DNA of 64,000 nucleotides from positions 855,001 to 919,000 of the forward strand of contig JAIGNY010001580.1 in the NCBI GenBank assembly GCA_020152595.1. The letters run 5' to 3'. The notes under the pieces were generated by a model. That model was not told the DNA's origin and made no database searches. It worked only from the letters and a program-made list of their open reading frames with translations. The position numbers and the translations under genes are program-made. Numbering within the stretch: the stretch's first letter is position 1; every line of letters starts with the position of its first letter. Source of the stretch: Chiridota heheva. Lineage: Eukaryota; Echinodermata; Holothuroidea; Apodida; Chiridotidae. This document shows positions 10,644-22,608 of the stretch, in pieces.

Positions 10644-11687
10644 TAGAGCTGTGAACGTTTAGGAATTTTAGTAAACGTGTACACGCCAAAAAAAGCGAGC
10701 GTGTATCGTGTACACGAGTTTAGTACCGTAATTTTTAAAAATATACCAAAATTGCTCCAAAACTACCGAGGCGAAGTAAAAAAATCGCGCAACTTGTATG
10801 GCAAAAGTACTGGCTGCATTGCCCAAATAGACGCTGAGTTTTGCTTTCAAAATCGTAAAATGTTTACTTCTACAGTACAAATCATATTTTTTATGGAAAA
10901 TATGCATGGAAATTCAGTTTAGAAAGAACAGATAACTTCCTTTCAATGTCATTTAAACTCAACATCGCGTAACTTGTTTGTCCTATTCGCTACGGCTTTC
11001 AAAGTTCTGTGAAAATCTTGCATACTGAGGCCTATAATATACCTCGCCGTAAAACATTTCAAAACTACGCCACCACCACCAGGAAGTTCTGAAATATTAG
11101 TCCTCTCGAAAAAATGGCCGTCTTCTTTGCGAAGCATGCAGAATTTCAGCTTTGTTAAAACCTTTTTCTGTTTATTTATTATGCAATATTTTTTCTTTCT
11201 TGCAAAATTTATTTGACTCATCAGGTAATATTTACATGTAAATGTACTGATTGTCACGATTCAAGTGTTTTTGGTCGATGAAACGGGCCTTGATTGCGTG
11301 GGATTTAAAGCCTTATGGCCTAACGTTAGGCCTATTGTTAGTTTCACTGTTTACTGCTGCACATTCGCTGTGCATTTTACAAGTTAGATTACAAAGTTTT
11401 CGTGAAATTAAAGTGCATAATATCCCCATTCATTGGTGATTACTGCGCATTTGTGATTCGCACATTTAAAAAAGATTATGCTAATCGGGTTTACAGTTTG
11501 TAAAAATCATTGATTGGAATTTTGTCAGCCGAATGTGTGTGTGATTTGAATCATGAATATTGATTTTCAACGGCAAGACACTAGGCCTATAATGTATGAA
11601 AAACGATTACTCGCAATGAAGTATTTAGTAAACGTTTACAAGATTTGCGAGCGTGTAGCGAGTACACGTTAAACGGTCACAGCTCTA
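10644..11687. mobile_element. hAT-like non-autonomous transposon with perfect 8-bp TSD
   Basis: Termini TAGAGCTGTGAACGTTTA (left) and TAAACGGTCACAGCTCTA (right) are inverted repeats. The 8-bp direct repeat CTACATGT flanks them exactly (10636-10643 and 11688-11695). Subterminal inverted blocks include GTAAACGT and GCGAGCGTGTA. An 8-bp duplication with TAGAG-type ends is typical of the hAT superfamily. Short open frames inside (about 80-100 codons) show no transposase motifs, so it is non-autonomous. The intact duplication suggests a fairly recent insertion. Confidence 0.8.
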
Positions 11688-11729
11688 CTACATGTATGTA
11701 ATGGCGATTCTGGCCGTCCACAATTTTTC

Positions 11730-11890
11730 CTGAGATTTCCTCAGAAATGTTAAAGATTTTTGAGAATTCCTCAGAAAATGTTAAAGTTTCTTCAGATTTC
11801 CTCAAACGTTAAAGTTTCTTAAGATATCCTAATGGAAGGTTAGAATTTTCTTATAAAATGTTGAAGTTTTTTAGAGACACTTAAAGACAG
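11730..11890 (+). repeat. Degenerate tandem repeat, about 30-bp period
   Basis: Several diverged units around TTCCTCAGAAAATGTTAAAG, with drift in length and sequence. An old tandem array with no coding sense. Confidence 0.5.
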
Positions 11891-12069
11891 ATTGAAGAAT
11901 AGTTTCTTAAAAAGTCCACAAAACATTTGATATTTCCTTAGAAGATAACTGTAAAATGATATAATTTTCCAATATTCTTCAGACATCCCTCTCATCCTTC
12001 TCAAGCGTCTCTCTCGTAGCACTTGAGATTTAAAATCCTTGAAATTCTTCAAAATATTTGGGCACCAAC

Positions 12070-12400
12070 GGTTGTATCAGGTGTGATTATTAAAAGTTGC
12101 TACAGTATATGAACTAACCAGACTTTTTTTATTTAGTATGCTCAGTCAGGGAGTGTGACAGGATGTGACTGCATATGGACATAAGGAGGGATGCCATGTA
12201 GGACATGGATTGGGGCCATGTGAAACATATGATATAATATATACTGTACCATGTGGTATACACCAAGGTCTATATCAGGCATAATTATTTGACTCCACCT
12301 TTTTTTCTTATTCAACAACTCATTTGCATATAAGTTATTATATGAACTAACACTTTCATACATAGTATGCTCAATCAGGGACTGTGATAGCTAGGATGAT
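12070..12400 (+). repeat. Diverged direct duplication of about 200 bp
   Basis: Blocks at 12070-12175 recur in the same order at 12265-12395: TATCAGG(T/C)RTRATTATT, ATATGAACTAAC, then AGTATGCTCA(G/A)TCAGGGA and GTGA. It lies directly upstream of the ATGCCATGTGGGACAT array and may be part of the same expansion history. Confidence 0.55.
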
Positions 12401-12417
12401 AATTTTTATGGAGCCTA

Positions 12418-13425
12418 TGGGATGTCATGTGGTACATGGGGTGGGATTCCATGTGAGACATGGAGTGAGATGCCATGTGGAACAGGGTGGAATGCCATGT
12501 AGGATATATAGTGGAATGCCATGCAGGACATAGTGTGGAATGCCATGGGATGCGATGTCATGTGGGACATGGGATGTCATTTGGGACATGGGGTGGGATG
12601 CCATGTGGGACATGGGATGGGATGCCATGTGGGACATGAGGTGGGATGCCACGACTAACACAGAGTGACATAGGTTGGGATGCCATGTATGACATAGGGT
12701 AGGAGGCTATGTGGGACATTAGGGTAGGAGGCCATGTGGACATGGGATGTGATGTCAGGTGGGACATAAAATAAAGTAGGATGTCATTGGGAGGGATACA
12801 ATGTGGAACATATAGGAGGATCCAATGTGGGACATAAGGTGAAATGCCATGTGGGACGCCAGTGGGAAGCCATTGATGCGGGACACACAGTGGGATGCCT
12901 TGGGGGACATAGTGAGAGATGCCATGTGGGACACAGGGAGGGATGCCATGTGGGACACAGGGTGGAATACCATGTGGGCCATAAGGAGGGATGTAATGTG
13001 GTACATATGGTTGGATTAATGTGGGACATACATGTAGGATGGGATCCATGTGGGACATAGGGTGTGATGCCATGTGGCTCATAGGGTGGGATGCCATGTG
13101 GGACATATAGTGGAATGCCATGTGAGACATACTGTATGATGGAATGCCATGTGGGAAATATGGTAGAATGCCATGTGGGACAAGGCATGGGATAGGATGT
13201 TATGTGGGACATGGTGGGATATAATTTGGCACATGGGAAGGGATCCATGTGGGACAAAGAGCGGGATGCTATGTGGGTCATATGATGGGATGCCATGTGG
13301 GACATATGTTGGAATGCCATGTGGCACAAGGAATGGGATGGGATGTCATGTGGGACATGAAGTGGGATGCCATGTGGGTCATGGAATGCCATGTGGGACT
13401 TGGTGTGAAATGCCATTTTTCATAA
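12418..13425 (+). repeat. Degenerate minisatellite, about 24-bp unit, roughly 40 units
   Basis: Repeated GGATGCCATGTGGGACAT with variable linkers of 4-8 bp for about 1 kb. Units are heavily mutated, so this array is older than those at 4321 or 42000. Open frames on the - strand rich in SHMASHPM or VPHGIPP are translations of the repeat and are not genes. Confidence 0.9.
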
Positions 13426-14909
13426 TTGGCTGGATTATATGATATGGGTGTCAATTTGCATGGGCATACGAACCATGATGGTATTTACCATTTTAGTTTA
13501 ATTTGTACTAAATTTGTGATACATAACTTGGCGGGCAACTCGAAGCCTATAATATTAATAAGCAATTTATTTTAAAAACAAAATTCTTTGAATGCTTTTT
13601 TTGTTCTTTGAGAAAAAGAAGCAAAGGAACTTTTACTACAGTATATTGTGATTGATTGATTGGTTTCTTTATTGATTTCTTACCCTTTACTATTGGCCAC
13701 TGTTTTTCTAAAATCAATCATTCTGTATGAAAAACCCTTTCAGTTTTTGAAAGATTGTGGGGGTGTTCGCCTGCAATCTGTGAGGCAATAACATTTCTCT
13801 TGACAGTTAAAAGTTATGCAGAGGCTCACAAGAGATGCAGTATACAGTAGAGCTCTGAAGTTTGGAAAGAATCATGGTTTTTGTCTGGTACTGTAACTGT
13901 AAAAACAGTTGATTGATTTATATTTGTATACTTTTTTCTGTATTAATACTGTGCTTATACAACTATGCACAGCTCCATGGCATGTCCATGTTATGGACAA
14001 TAAAATATCAAAATTGTAAGGAAATAATTAAGAATTGTTTTTTAATAACGAAATACAGTATTAAAAGAAGGAAGCTTGTCTCAAGTAAATTGCTAGACCC
14101 CCATTATGTTACATGCTGCTAGTAAGGTCACTTCTGCGACGGGCATTGATTGACTTGTCAATATGTGTGCAAATATTTAGACCAATCAGAAGCCTTCAAT
14201 TGTATTGTATATTTCTGTCTTCATTAACTGGATAACTGGCCTTGAAATATTCTGTCATATATAAATGGAAATGACTGAAATCTGACTAGATGTAACATGG
14301 TGATCATTTAGTCTCATATTCCTGAAAAATCTGCAAGTGTTAGTTCCTGAAATATTGTTGGGAGGATTTTGTGATTTGTGGACATGTTGCACAAATTTAA
14401 TTTTCAATTTCGACAACAGTCGGTCCATGAGAACTCCTGATTGAGAGATCGAGACATGCGCATGATTTAAACTGTTGCTAATAAGTTCAGCCGTGAAATT
14501 GTTTTGCTTTTCACATTCTGTAATTCTAAAGTTGTGTACGTTGCAAATGATATTGAAATTAATATTACTGTATGATTTAAGCTGTTTGCTGGTGACTAAA
14601 ATGTTAAAATCTGCTATTAAGAAACTATTGAAATAAATTTTTAAAGATTACTTTCAAATTCCCTGGTGAAAGTCAAAATTTGCACTGGTGAAAATGGAGA
14701 AAAAAAATCATTTCATTATTCGTATCTGTTGCACCAATGAAATTGGAATATTTTACATGCATTTTTCCTACTTTACCTTTGCCTGAAACCTATTTTACCG
14801 TTATGTATTTCTTTAGAGAGATTTGAGTTTAGAAAGATGCATTGTGGGTTATCTACCGTTCTGTACTGCAGGTGAAGTGTTACTCTACAGACTTTCTGAA
14901 CCATTCTTA
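13426..14909. other. No gene recognised
   Basis: AT-rich DNA. The segment at about 14125-14215 (ATTGATTGACTTGTCAATATG then AAATATTTAGACCAATCAGAAG, read as separate blocks) resembles segments near 30830-30880 and 54560-54615, so it may hold a small degenerate repeat. Confidence 0.45.
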
Positions 14910-16132
14910 TTAAAGGAAACATAGTCTAATACAATCATTATTTCATATGAGAGAGGATAAAAATCTTAACCAACTGCCAAAAACAACAAGTCAAAATCTT
15001 ATTCCTATCTCAAGTTATTCATGTTTGAAATCAACATGGGGGCTGCCATTTTGTTCAATTCTGTGTTGCAATATTGTGCATGATGACATAATTTCCCCAA
15101 TAGAGAGATTTCATCACGTGTCTCTAACTCAACTGGACTCCATTTTGCAGGGCAGTAGCGTCGTTGTATTTCACGCATCTTCACACAGCTCACTTACATC
15201 ACACATACAACAAACATACTGCATGCTAACCTACCAGTACCAGTTCAGCGAATTTTACTGATTGTAGTTTTTTTGCTTGCTTTCGATTTTTCTTCATATT
15301 TTCCTAAGTAAATTATATTTTCACTGGGTATATGGAGAGTAACTTTAACGTTAACGCCATCTGATTGTTCGTTATACTTAAACAAAGCCTACATACCTGA
15401 TAAAGTGCTCGCTGCAAATCCTAGTGTGTACACGACCTACCGTAGGTGTAAAGCCATTGCGTCGTACAGCAGAAACCCACTTCGAATGTCGATCAGGATC
15501 AGATGGAAATCAAGAAAAGGTCTTTTTATTCCCCGCTCACATCTATTAGTGCAACCAATGGCACAGCAAGATTCCAGCATAATTATCTTACAGAAATAAT
15601 CTTATATAACAACAAGCAAACGTATATAAATCTACTTAAGTGTACAGCAGATGACAGTGGTTTTGACTGTCAAAATGGGGACGTAAACAAAGTCATGTGA
15701 CCTCCTGATGTCAGCTGAAACACCCTAATAGGGACATAAGGATTATAATGTATTTGTTTATAAATGTGATTAGAGTTTTTATTCCAAAATAATGTGACAA
15801 TGTTTTATCAGCATGTTTTATTTCATGTGTACACAAAATTTCTTTGACCCTTACAAAAGAAAAACAATTTTTCATAAGCTAGAAAACTTGAAGTAGATTA
15901 TAAAGAAATACAAAGCATTCCAACATCCTGCTGGGCTGATGACATCATAATCTTCATGTTTTGAAATCAAAATGGCATTCCATGGTAATATTAAGAAGTA
16001 GCATTAAAGTTTTTAATAATTACCAAAAATGTGTTAGATTGCTTCGGGAGTTATGAAACTTAGTCAGAAAATTTGTTATTTTAAATTCTATCATTTAAAA
16101 TAAGGATTATGTCAGATTTTATGTCTCCTTAA
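14910..16132. mobile_element. Candidate TTAA-flanked inverted-repeat element
   Basis: The left end TTAA-AGGAAACATAG (14910-) and right end ATGTCTCC-TTAA (-16132) are inverted. Similarity continues inward with TCT, ATAATC/ACAATC, TTATTT and AATGA blocks. Both halves also contain TGCCATTTTG and TGATGACATAAT blocks. The interior has no gene. More diverged than the other TTAA families. Confidence 0.4.
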
Positions 16133-17244
16133 TAAACTTGTAGAATCTTTCAAATTTGATATCCATTTCATGGAAGATATGAAAACAATTACTATCAAAT
16201 ACAAGTAGATATGTTTGACCACAAAACTGATCATTTAAGCAGTACATAATGTTTTCAGAAATAAAGGAAATATTAGAGAATCAGATTTCCTCTGATAATT
16301 TTCACCCATAAAGTAATAGAAGTTACTGTGATATTACTATTATGATTTTATTAGGGAATGGTAAAACTGTACTGCAGCACGTAAATATGTAAAAATTTGT
16401 AAATATGTGAAGTATTTTTAGTATGTGGAAAGAATGGTAATACAATTTTGTACATGCCACTAAATGCACATTATGAATTGCAATATCATTTTTCCCTGCT
16501 CATCTTCAAACAAAGGAATGAAAGAAGGAAAATTGTACTAATACTGTAGTTTCCTTTATGATGTGCGTAGGTGGCTGATTTGAAGGAAAATATTTTGAAG
16601 TACTAAATACATAGTTATTCGTTTAGTGCCTCATTTTTCTACATTCATATTAAAGAGTGAAGAAACACCAAAACTTAAAACAAAAATATGGATTATATAT
16701 AATTATGCCTTTTGCTGTACATTTAAAGATAACTGAATTATAATGATATTGACAAAATAATGCTAAAATTTTCAACCAAATCAAATCTGTTACAATTTTA
16801 TTGCAAAATGTAACACAGTATATTCTGCAATCATGGGAGTTGTAATACTCCACATTAAGTTGCACTGAAATGCAGGAAGTACATATATGGTACAACCTGC
16901 AAGAAAGTCCAGGTACTTCCACAAACTATAAATATTTTGACAGAAGGTCAGACCTTTCTGAGTAATGTTTTTATATAGTCTCCAGCGAAACCACAGACTG
17001 AACTCTTTCTATAGATATATTATATACCCTCATATATCATAACAATAATGGTGTATAGATCTGTGTTTGTACACAAACAGTATACTGTCTTACAGTACAA
17101 CGAATTTCCAAACAATGGTTTGTTTGAAACAATATCAGTAGTTTTAGTTTACACTTTTAGGCACATGCCAGGGAAATCATGCATAAGCAGGGAGTTGTCC
17201 AAATAACAACTCCCTGACATAAGTCACCTCTGACTTGTTTTCAG
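16133..17244. other. No gene recognised
   Basis: AT-rich, about 1.1 kb, nothing supported. Confidence 0.45.
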
Positions 17245-17516
17245 TGTAAACCCAAGGAAATTGCCAGAATGGGAAGTAGATAAACATTGGGTTCAATAAC
17301 ACCTTGGTCTTTTCGATGAGTGTTCAGAGAACCTGGCAGTGGGAGAAGCTCCTACCGTTGAGACCGACGGTTTTATGTCCCCTACGAAGGACAGTGAGTA
17401 CTACTCAACCATTCCCAAAGGTTGGGTGGAGGAGAAGGTGTATGCAGAAGACCAACCTTTGCTTGATGTCAGCATATCGTTCTTCATATCGGTTGAAATA
17501 TCTGTGGAAAAGAGTA
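17245..17516 (+). pseudogene. Exon-like coding remnant, unidentified
   Basis: After an acceptor-like site (CTTGTTTTCAG ending at 17244) one frame is open for about 90 codons except for a TAA at 17297-17299. It begins VNPRKLPEWEVDKHWVQ and later reads VGEAPTVETDGFMSP, KDSEYYSTIPKGWVEEK and VYAEDQPLLDVS. It ends at a donor-like GTAAGG (17514-17519). Composition looks like real protein, and the frame includes a Cys-containing FDECSEN. I do not recognise the family. The last ~35 bp, with the donor, form part of the repeat unit of the 172-bp array that follows. It could be a decayed exon or a transposon fragment. Confidence 0.35.
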
Positions 17517-18424
17517 AGGGTGTACTGTTAGCGTTTGCCAATTTATGTAGATTTTAAATTTACGTTCTGCATATCGGTTGAAATATCTGTGGAAAAGAGT
17601 AAGGGTGTACTGTTAGTGTTTGCCAATTTATGTAGATTTTAACCAATAGAAGTCACATCACACGGTCTGTTTTTACTGTTGATGGATACAGAAATGTTAA
17701 GCCATTGTGCACATATGAACAAATACAAAATTTACGTTCTGCATATCGGTTGAAATATCTGTGGAAAAGAGTAAGGGTGTACTGTTAGCGTTTGCCAATT
17801 TATGTAGATTTTAACCAATAGAAGTCACATCACACGGTCTGTTTTTACTGTTGATGGATACAGAAATGTTCAGCCATCGTGCACATATGAACAAATACAA
17901 AATTTACGTTCTGCATATCGGTTGAAATATCTGTGGAAAAGAGTAAGGGTGTACTGTTAGCGTTTGCCAATTTATGTAGATATTAACCAATAGAAGTCAC
18001 ATCACACGGTCTGTTTTTACTGTTGATGGATACAGAAATGTTAAGCCATTGTGCACATATGAACAAATACAAAATTTACGTTCTGCATATCGGTTGAAAT
18101 ATCTGTGGAAAAGAGTAAGGGTGTACTGTTAGTGTTTGCCAATTTATGTAGATTTTAACCAATAGAAGTCACATCACACGGTCTGTTTTTACTGTTGATG
18201 GATACAGAAATGTTCAGCCATCGTGCACATATGAACAAATACAAAATTTACGTTCTGCATATCGGTTGAAATATCTGTGGAAAAGAGTAAGGGTGTACTG
18301 TTAGCGTTTGCCAATTTATGTAGATGTTAACCAATAGAAGTCACATCACACGGTCTGTTTTTACTGTTGATGGATACAGAAATGTTTAGCAATCGTGCAC
18401 ATTTGAACAAATACAAAATTTGCT
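17478..18424 (+). repeat. 172-bp tandem array, five full units plus partial
   Basis: TTCTGCATATCGG recurs at 17565, 17737, 17909, 18081 and 18253, exactly 172 bp apart, with a partial unit from about 17478. Units are nearly identical. The segment near GAAATGTTAAGCCATTG alternates with GAAATGTTCAGCCATCG in successive units, which suggests duplication of a 344-bp dimer. The unit is satellite-sized. Within each unit lies the GTGGAAAAGAGTAAGGGTG segment shared with the 3' end of the upstream exon-like stretch. Confidence 0.93.
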
Positions 18425-19085
18425 GCAAAAGCACGCACAAATTTGAGTCGGGTCAGGATTTTGTAACATTAATGATATTCTGTATCGCTGGGTACAAGAA
18501 AGGGGGCTTTTTCACATATTTATTTTCATTTTCTACTGTAACAAGTTTATGTTACATGAAAGCTAAAACTTTAGACTTTACGTTGGTTTGCATAATTTTC
18601 TGGTCAAGTTTGTGCAAATGAAGTCATTAATTAAGATTATTACATGCTATCTTTGTGATATTCTGCTCTCTTGTGGCTACTTACCAAAAAATATTGATAG
18701 AATTTATGAATTGTTGAAAGAAGGATCTTTTATTTGGTACTAGTGATTTTTGAGCAACCAAAAATTCATATGTCAATTTTAAATTTCTTTTCCTTTTTGA
18801 CCTAAAAATTGACCTATGATTTTGCTAATGATCTATCTGATAGGATTTGGCACTATACTTTCTTATAAGCATGCATTGTTTCTTTCTATGATGCACAAAA
18901 CTAATATAACATAAAAAGGAAATGTTCACTCCATTATTTCATTAAAATTATTATGCAAATGATATGCAAATTAGCTAATTCACCTCATTTACTATGCACA
19001 GACTTGAAAAAAAAAGTTGGTGACAGTGTACAAGGAATGTCAAATTTTACAGTATTTTGCAAACATTTCAAATGAATGAAATTTT
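18425..19085. other. No gene recognised
   Basis: AT-rich, no supported feature. Confidence 0.45.
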
Positions 19086-21905
19086 AACTGAATATTTGCA
19101 GGTCAGGTCAGACATTCTGCTACTAGTAACCATGTAAACCAGTACTATCTGTTCATGGTCGGGCTGTCGGCGACTAAACCGGCACTCCCACCAGGCTTGC
19201 TTGATGAGGAGGGTGTAGCTAAGGACCCGGCAGAACTAAAAACAAGATCTGTCAAAGGGCGGATGAGCTCCTTGTGGAGTCAATGGCCACTTAGCTAAAC
19301 CTTAGGTGCTTAGTGGTATCTCCTTAATAGGCGCAGTTTATTCTGTACTGTAGAACTCCCCGGCCAACCACTGCAGTAGTCATCGGTCCAACCTGTCGTG
19401 ACCAGCAAGGAATCATCGCCTGATCTACCGAGAGAGTATGCCTTGTCAGAGCAAAAGCTAGGATATACATGTACTGTAAACCAATTACCAGCAGTTTGGA
19501 AGAAATGTGTTATCAACCATGGAAAGTGTACTATTAGTCATTTCAGATACAGTCTCAGTCGATGCCCGGTTTAACAAGGATCACCTTACGCTCCGGGGGT
19601 CAGTGAGAAGTAAGTTAACTCAGACTGAAACCATCCACAAGAAAAACTGGCTTGCAAAATCAAAGAAAATACCAGTCTCAAAGCTGAAGTATGACCCCAC
19701 CAGAGAAATGCTCTTATCAAAGCCTTGGCCAACTGGTCCTGTTAGGATGTGAAATCTATTAATGATAACTGGATTGAACTGAGGGGAAATACTTATAACA
19801 CCGCAAGTCAAGTGCTCAGCAAACTAGAACGTAAATACGAGGACTGCTTCGACTCTGAGGGTAAGGACTGCTTCATCCCTAAGATTGAACAGCTGTTGAA
19901 ACTTAATGATGACAGAAACAAAGCAACCAGAACTTGCTTCAATCCAGAATCACTAGAGAAGCTCGCAACAGTCTCCAGAAATACACCTGGAATTTGAAAG
20001 AGGCCTAGTGGGAAGGCAAAGCCAAGTTGATCCAGATTGCCGCTGACACCAACAACATGCAGGCCTTCTGTACTGGGTTGAACAAAAGTTTATGGCCCTC
20101 ATAAATGAACCAACATGGTTCTACTCTCAGAAGATGGCTTAGACTTCATCAAGGAAAAAAGCAAGGTTACTGAATGTTTTGCCACCCACTTTAGGAAGCT
20201 CCTCAATGTTGATGGGAGAATCAGTGAAGAAGCACTCTCAAATGTTACCCAGCAAAGTACAGTTAAAATAATAGATGGAAGAGGTTAGCAATCATGGAAG
20301 AGGTTAGCATGGCAGCATCAGCCATCGCCATCAGAAAGGCACCAGGTTGTGATGGGATACCCAGTGAGATGGCAAAATGGAGGTGAAAGGCTTCAGGAGT
20401 GTCTACATCAGCTTATTCTCCGGTGCTGGGAGGATGAGTCAGTCCTAGATGAATGGAAAACTGCAAACATTGTGGCACTATTCAAGAAGGGGGACAAAAA
20501 GATTTGTAGAAACTACCAAGGCATATCATTACTGTCAATTGCCAGTAAAGTCTTCTCTAAAATTCTTTTGAAAAGACTAAATGACCATATTGTTCCTGCT
20601 GTCCTTCCGGAAACCCAGCCTGGCTTCAGATCAAACCAAAGCACACAACATGATCTTCTGTCTGCGTCAGTTGCAAGAAAAATGTATTGAGCAAAATTTG
20701 CCACTGTACATAGTGTGCATTGACTTAACTAAAGCCTCCGACACGGTGGGTCATGTAGGATTGTGGCAGGTGTTGAGGAACTTTGGGTGCCCAAAAAAGA
20801 TCACCAATATGATTCGTTCTCTTCATGATGGAATGATGGCACAAGTATCCGTCCAGGACCCAACATGCCAGTTCCAAGTCTCTAACGGCGTGAAACAGGG
20901 CTGTGTTCTGGCCCCTACCCTGTTTTCCCTGTTCCTCTCTGCTATGCTTGAAGAAGCCTTCAGAAGTGCTAAAGATGGGGTATACATCCACTCCCGGAAA
21001 AATGCAGACCTATTTAAGGTGTCACAATTTAAAGCGAAAACGAAGAGCAAGTGTTGGCCAGATAATTACTGTTTGCGGGTGATAGTACTTTGGTGGCGCA
21101 TTCTTAAAAGAGCATGCAGCATCTCACAGATGCTTTTGCAATGGCAGCAACCAAATATAGACTGCAGATAAATGTAAAAAAAAAAACGAGGTGTTGGTGT
21201 AATCACCACAGGAGAATGGAGACACAACAATCACTATATCTGGTCAAGAACTGAAGTGTGTATTTTTCAGTTCACCTATCTCGGTAGTAGCATAAGTGAT
21301 AATGGTAGGATTAGTGAGGATATTAGCATGAAAATGGTGGAGGTCAGCTCATCTTTTGGGTGCTTTTACCAAAGATTATGGAACAACTCCCATGTGTCAA
21401 TGAAGACAAAGTGCCAGGTTACCGAGCAGTGGTACTTTCAACCCTATTGTATGGAATTGAAGCATGGACAATTTACAGCAAACAAGAGAAAAAAACTTCA
21501 TTCTTTCATGATGCGAAAGCGACACCTTAGAATAATGATGACTGTGAAATGGTGGCAGAAAGTGACAAATGTGTCTATACTGAAGAAAGCAGGACTCCCA
21601 AGCATGGAGCAGCTACTGATTCAATGGAATTTACGGTCATGTTCAGAGGATTGACTCACAACGACCGCCGCGCCAGATACTGTTCTGCCAACTGGGACCT
21701 GCAATCAAGAAGGCCGCGGCTACGTTTCAAGGATAATTCGAAACAGAAGTTGAAGCACTGAAACATTGATCCAAATGATTAGTTATCTCTTTCAAACAAT
21801 AGATTACCTGGAGACGGCTATGTGCTCCTAAAAATACTGAGGATGATAACGACTTTGAAGGACAGTTGTGAGAATCGACTGACTACATGATGGTGATGCT
21901 GAAAA
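19086..21905 (+). pseudogene. Non-LTR retrotransposon (LINE), broken endonuclease/RT copy
   Basis: 5' part (about 19150-19310): VGLSATKPALPPGLLDEEG, a segment I associate with the 5' region of this LINE type. At 19507-19750 the end of the endonuclease region appears; most of the endonuclease is missing. RT blocks follow in shifting frames: TANIVALFKKGDKKICRNYQ and ISLLSIASKVFSKILLKRL (20455-20580), YIVCIDLTKASDTV (about 20708-20748), GVKQGCVLAPTLFSLFLSAM (20889-20948). The catalytic FADD box reads FAGD (21072-21083), so one metal-binding Asp is lost. C-terminal blocks include FTYLGSSISDNGRISED (21272-21322) and KAGLPSMEQLLI. The copy has at least four frame breaks and cannot be active. The clade cannot be fixed by eye. 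Confidence 0.85.
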
Positions 21906-21921
21906 CCTAAGCAGTAATAGT

Positions 21922-22170
21922 TAAACAGCTTCTATTTTTATAATGGATTTCTATTGTCAAAATGGACTCGAATATAGCCTTCCCATTACCATTATACTCC
22001 TTTTTGGTACTTAATAAACTCTGTAACAGAAAAGCCAACAGGAGTTTGCTTGCTATTTTGGTACAGAGTTTATTAAGTCCCAAAAAAGGAGTATAATGGT
22101 AATGTGAAGGCTTTATTCGAGTCCATTTTGACAATAAAAATCCATTTTGAAAATAGAAGCTGCTGTTACA
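21922..22170. mobile_element. Foldback element, about 110-bp arms
   Basis: Left arm 21922-22032 and right arm 22060-22170 are near-perfect reverse complements. Both contain ATTGTCAAAATGGACTCGAA, CATTACCATTATACTCC and ACTTAATAAACTCTGT in mirrored order, around a loop of about 28 bp. The transcript or single strand would form a very long hairpin. No protein is encoded. The TTAA signature of the other MITE families is absent. Confidence 0.8.
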
Positions 22171-22608
22171 GTATAAAGTGAAATCAAAATTTCATTTAAG
22201 GCAAAAATGCACCGATTATTCAATTCAAATAAATCTTAATAATGTTTGTTTATTAAATCCATCTTTGCTCTTTAAATAGTAATTGAAGTATAAAGATAAA
22301 CATGTATGGAATAAAATACAAACACACTTTTGTCAGAATGTACACCTGTTACTGTGTTGACGTTCTCCTTTTTTTTGGAAATGCTTCTCATAAATGTATG
22401 ATACTGCACATGAAATATCTTTTAACATGTAATGCTGCCTCTATGTTACATATCCATACTTTCCATAGATCTTTTACAATCAGTGAAAACTCCATAATTG
22501 TACAGCTTTTGATTTTTTAGGTGTTAGTAAAATCTTCATGGAAATTTGTGATGTATAAATGGGCATGCTTGTCTCTGTAAATTGTTTAAAAAAATCATGT
22601 ACAGTACC
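22171..22608. other. No gene recognised
   Basis: AT-rich spacer, nothing supported. Confidence 0.4.

Noticed and set aside
10677..11257. Transposase gene inside the hAT-like element
   Set aside because: Frames of 80-100 codons show no hAT dimerisation or catalytic motifs.
12425..13442. Long His/Met/Pro-rich frames in several registers
   Set aside because: Products of the degenerate ATGCCATGTGGGACAT array.
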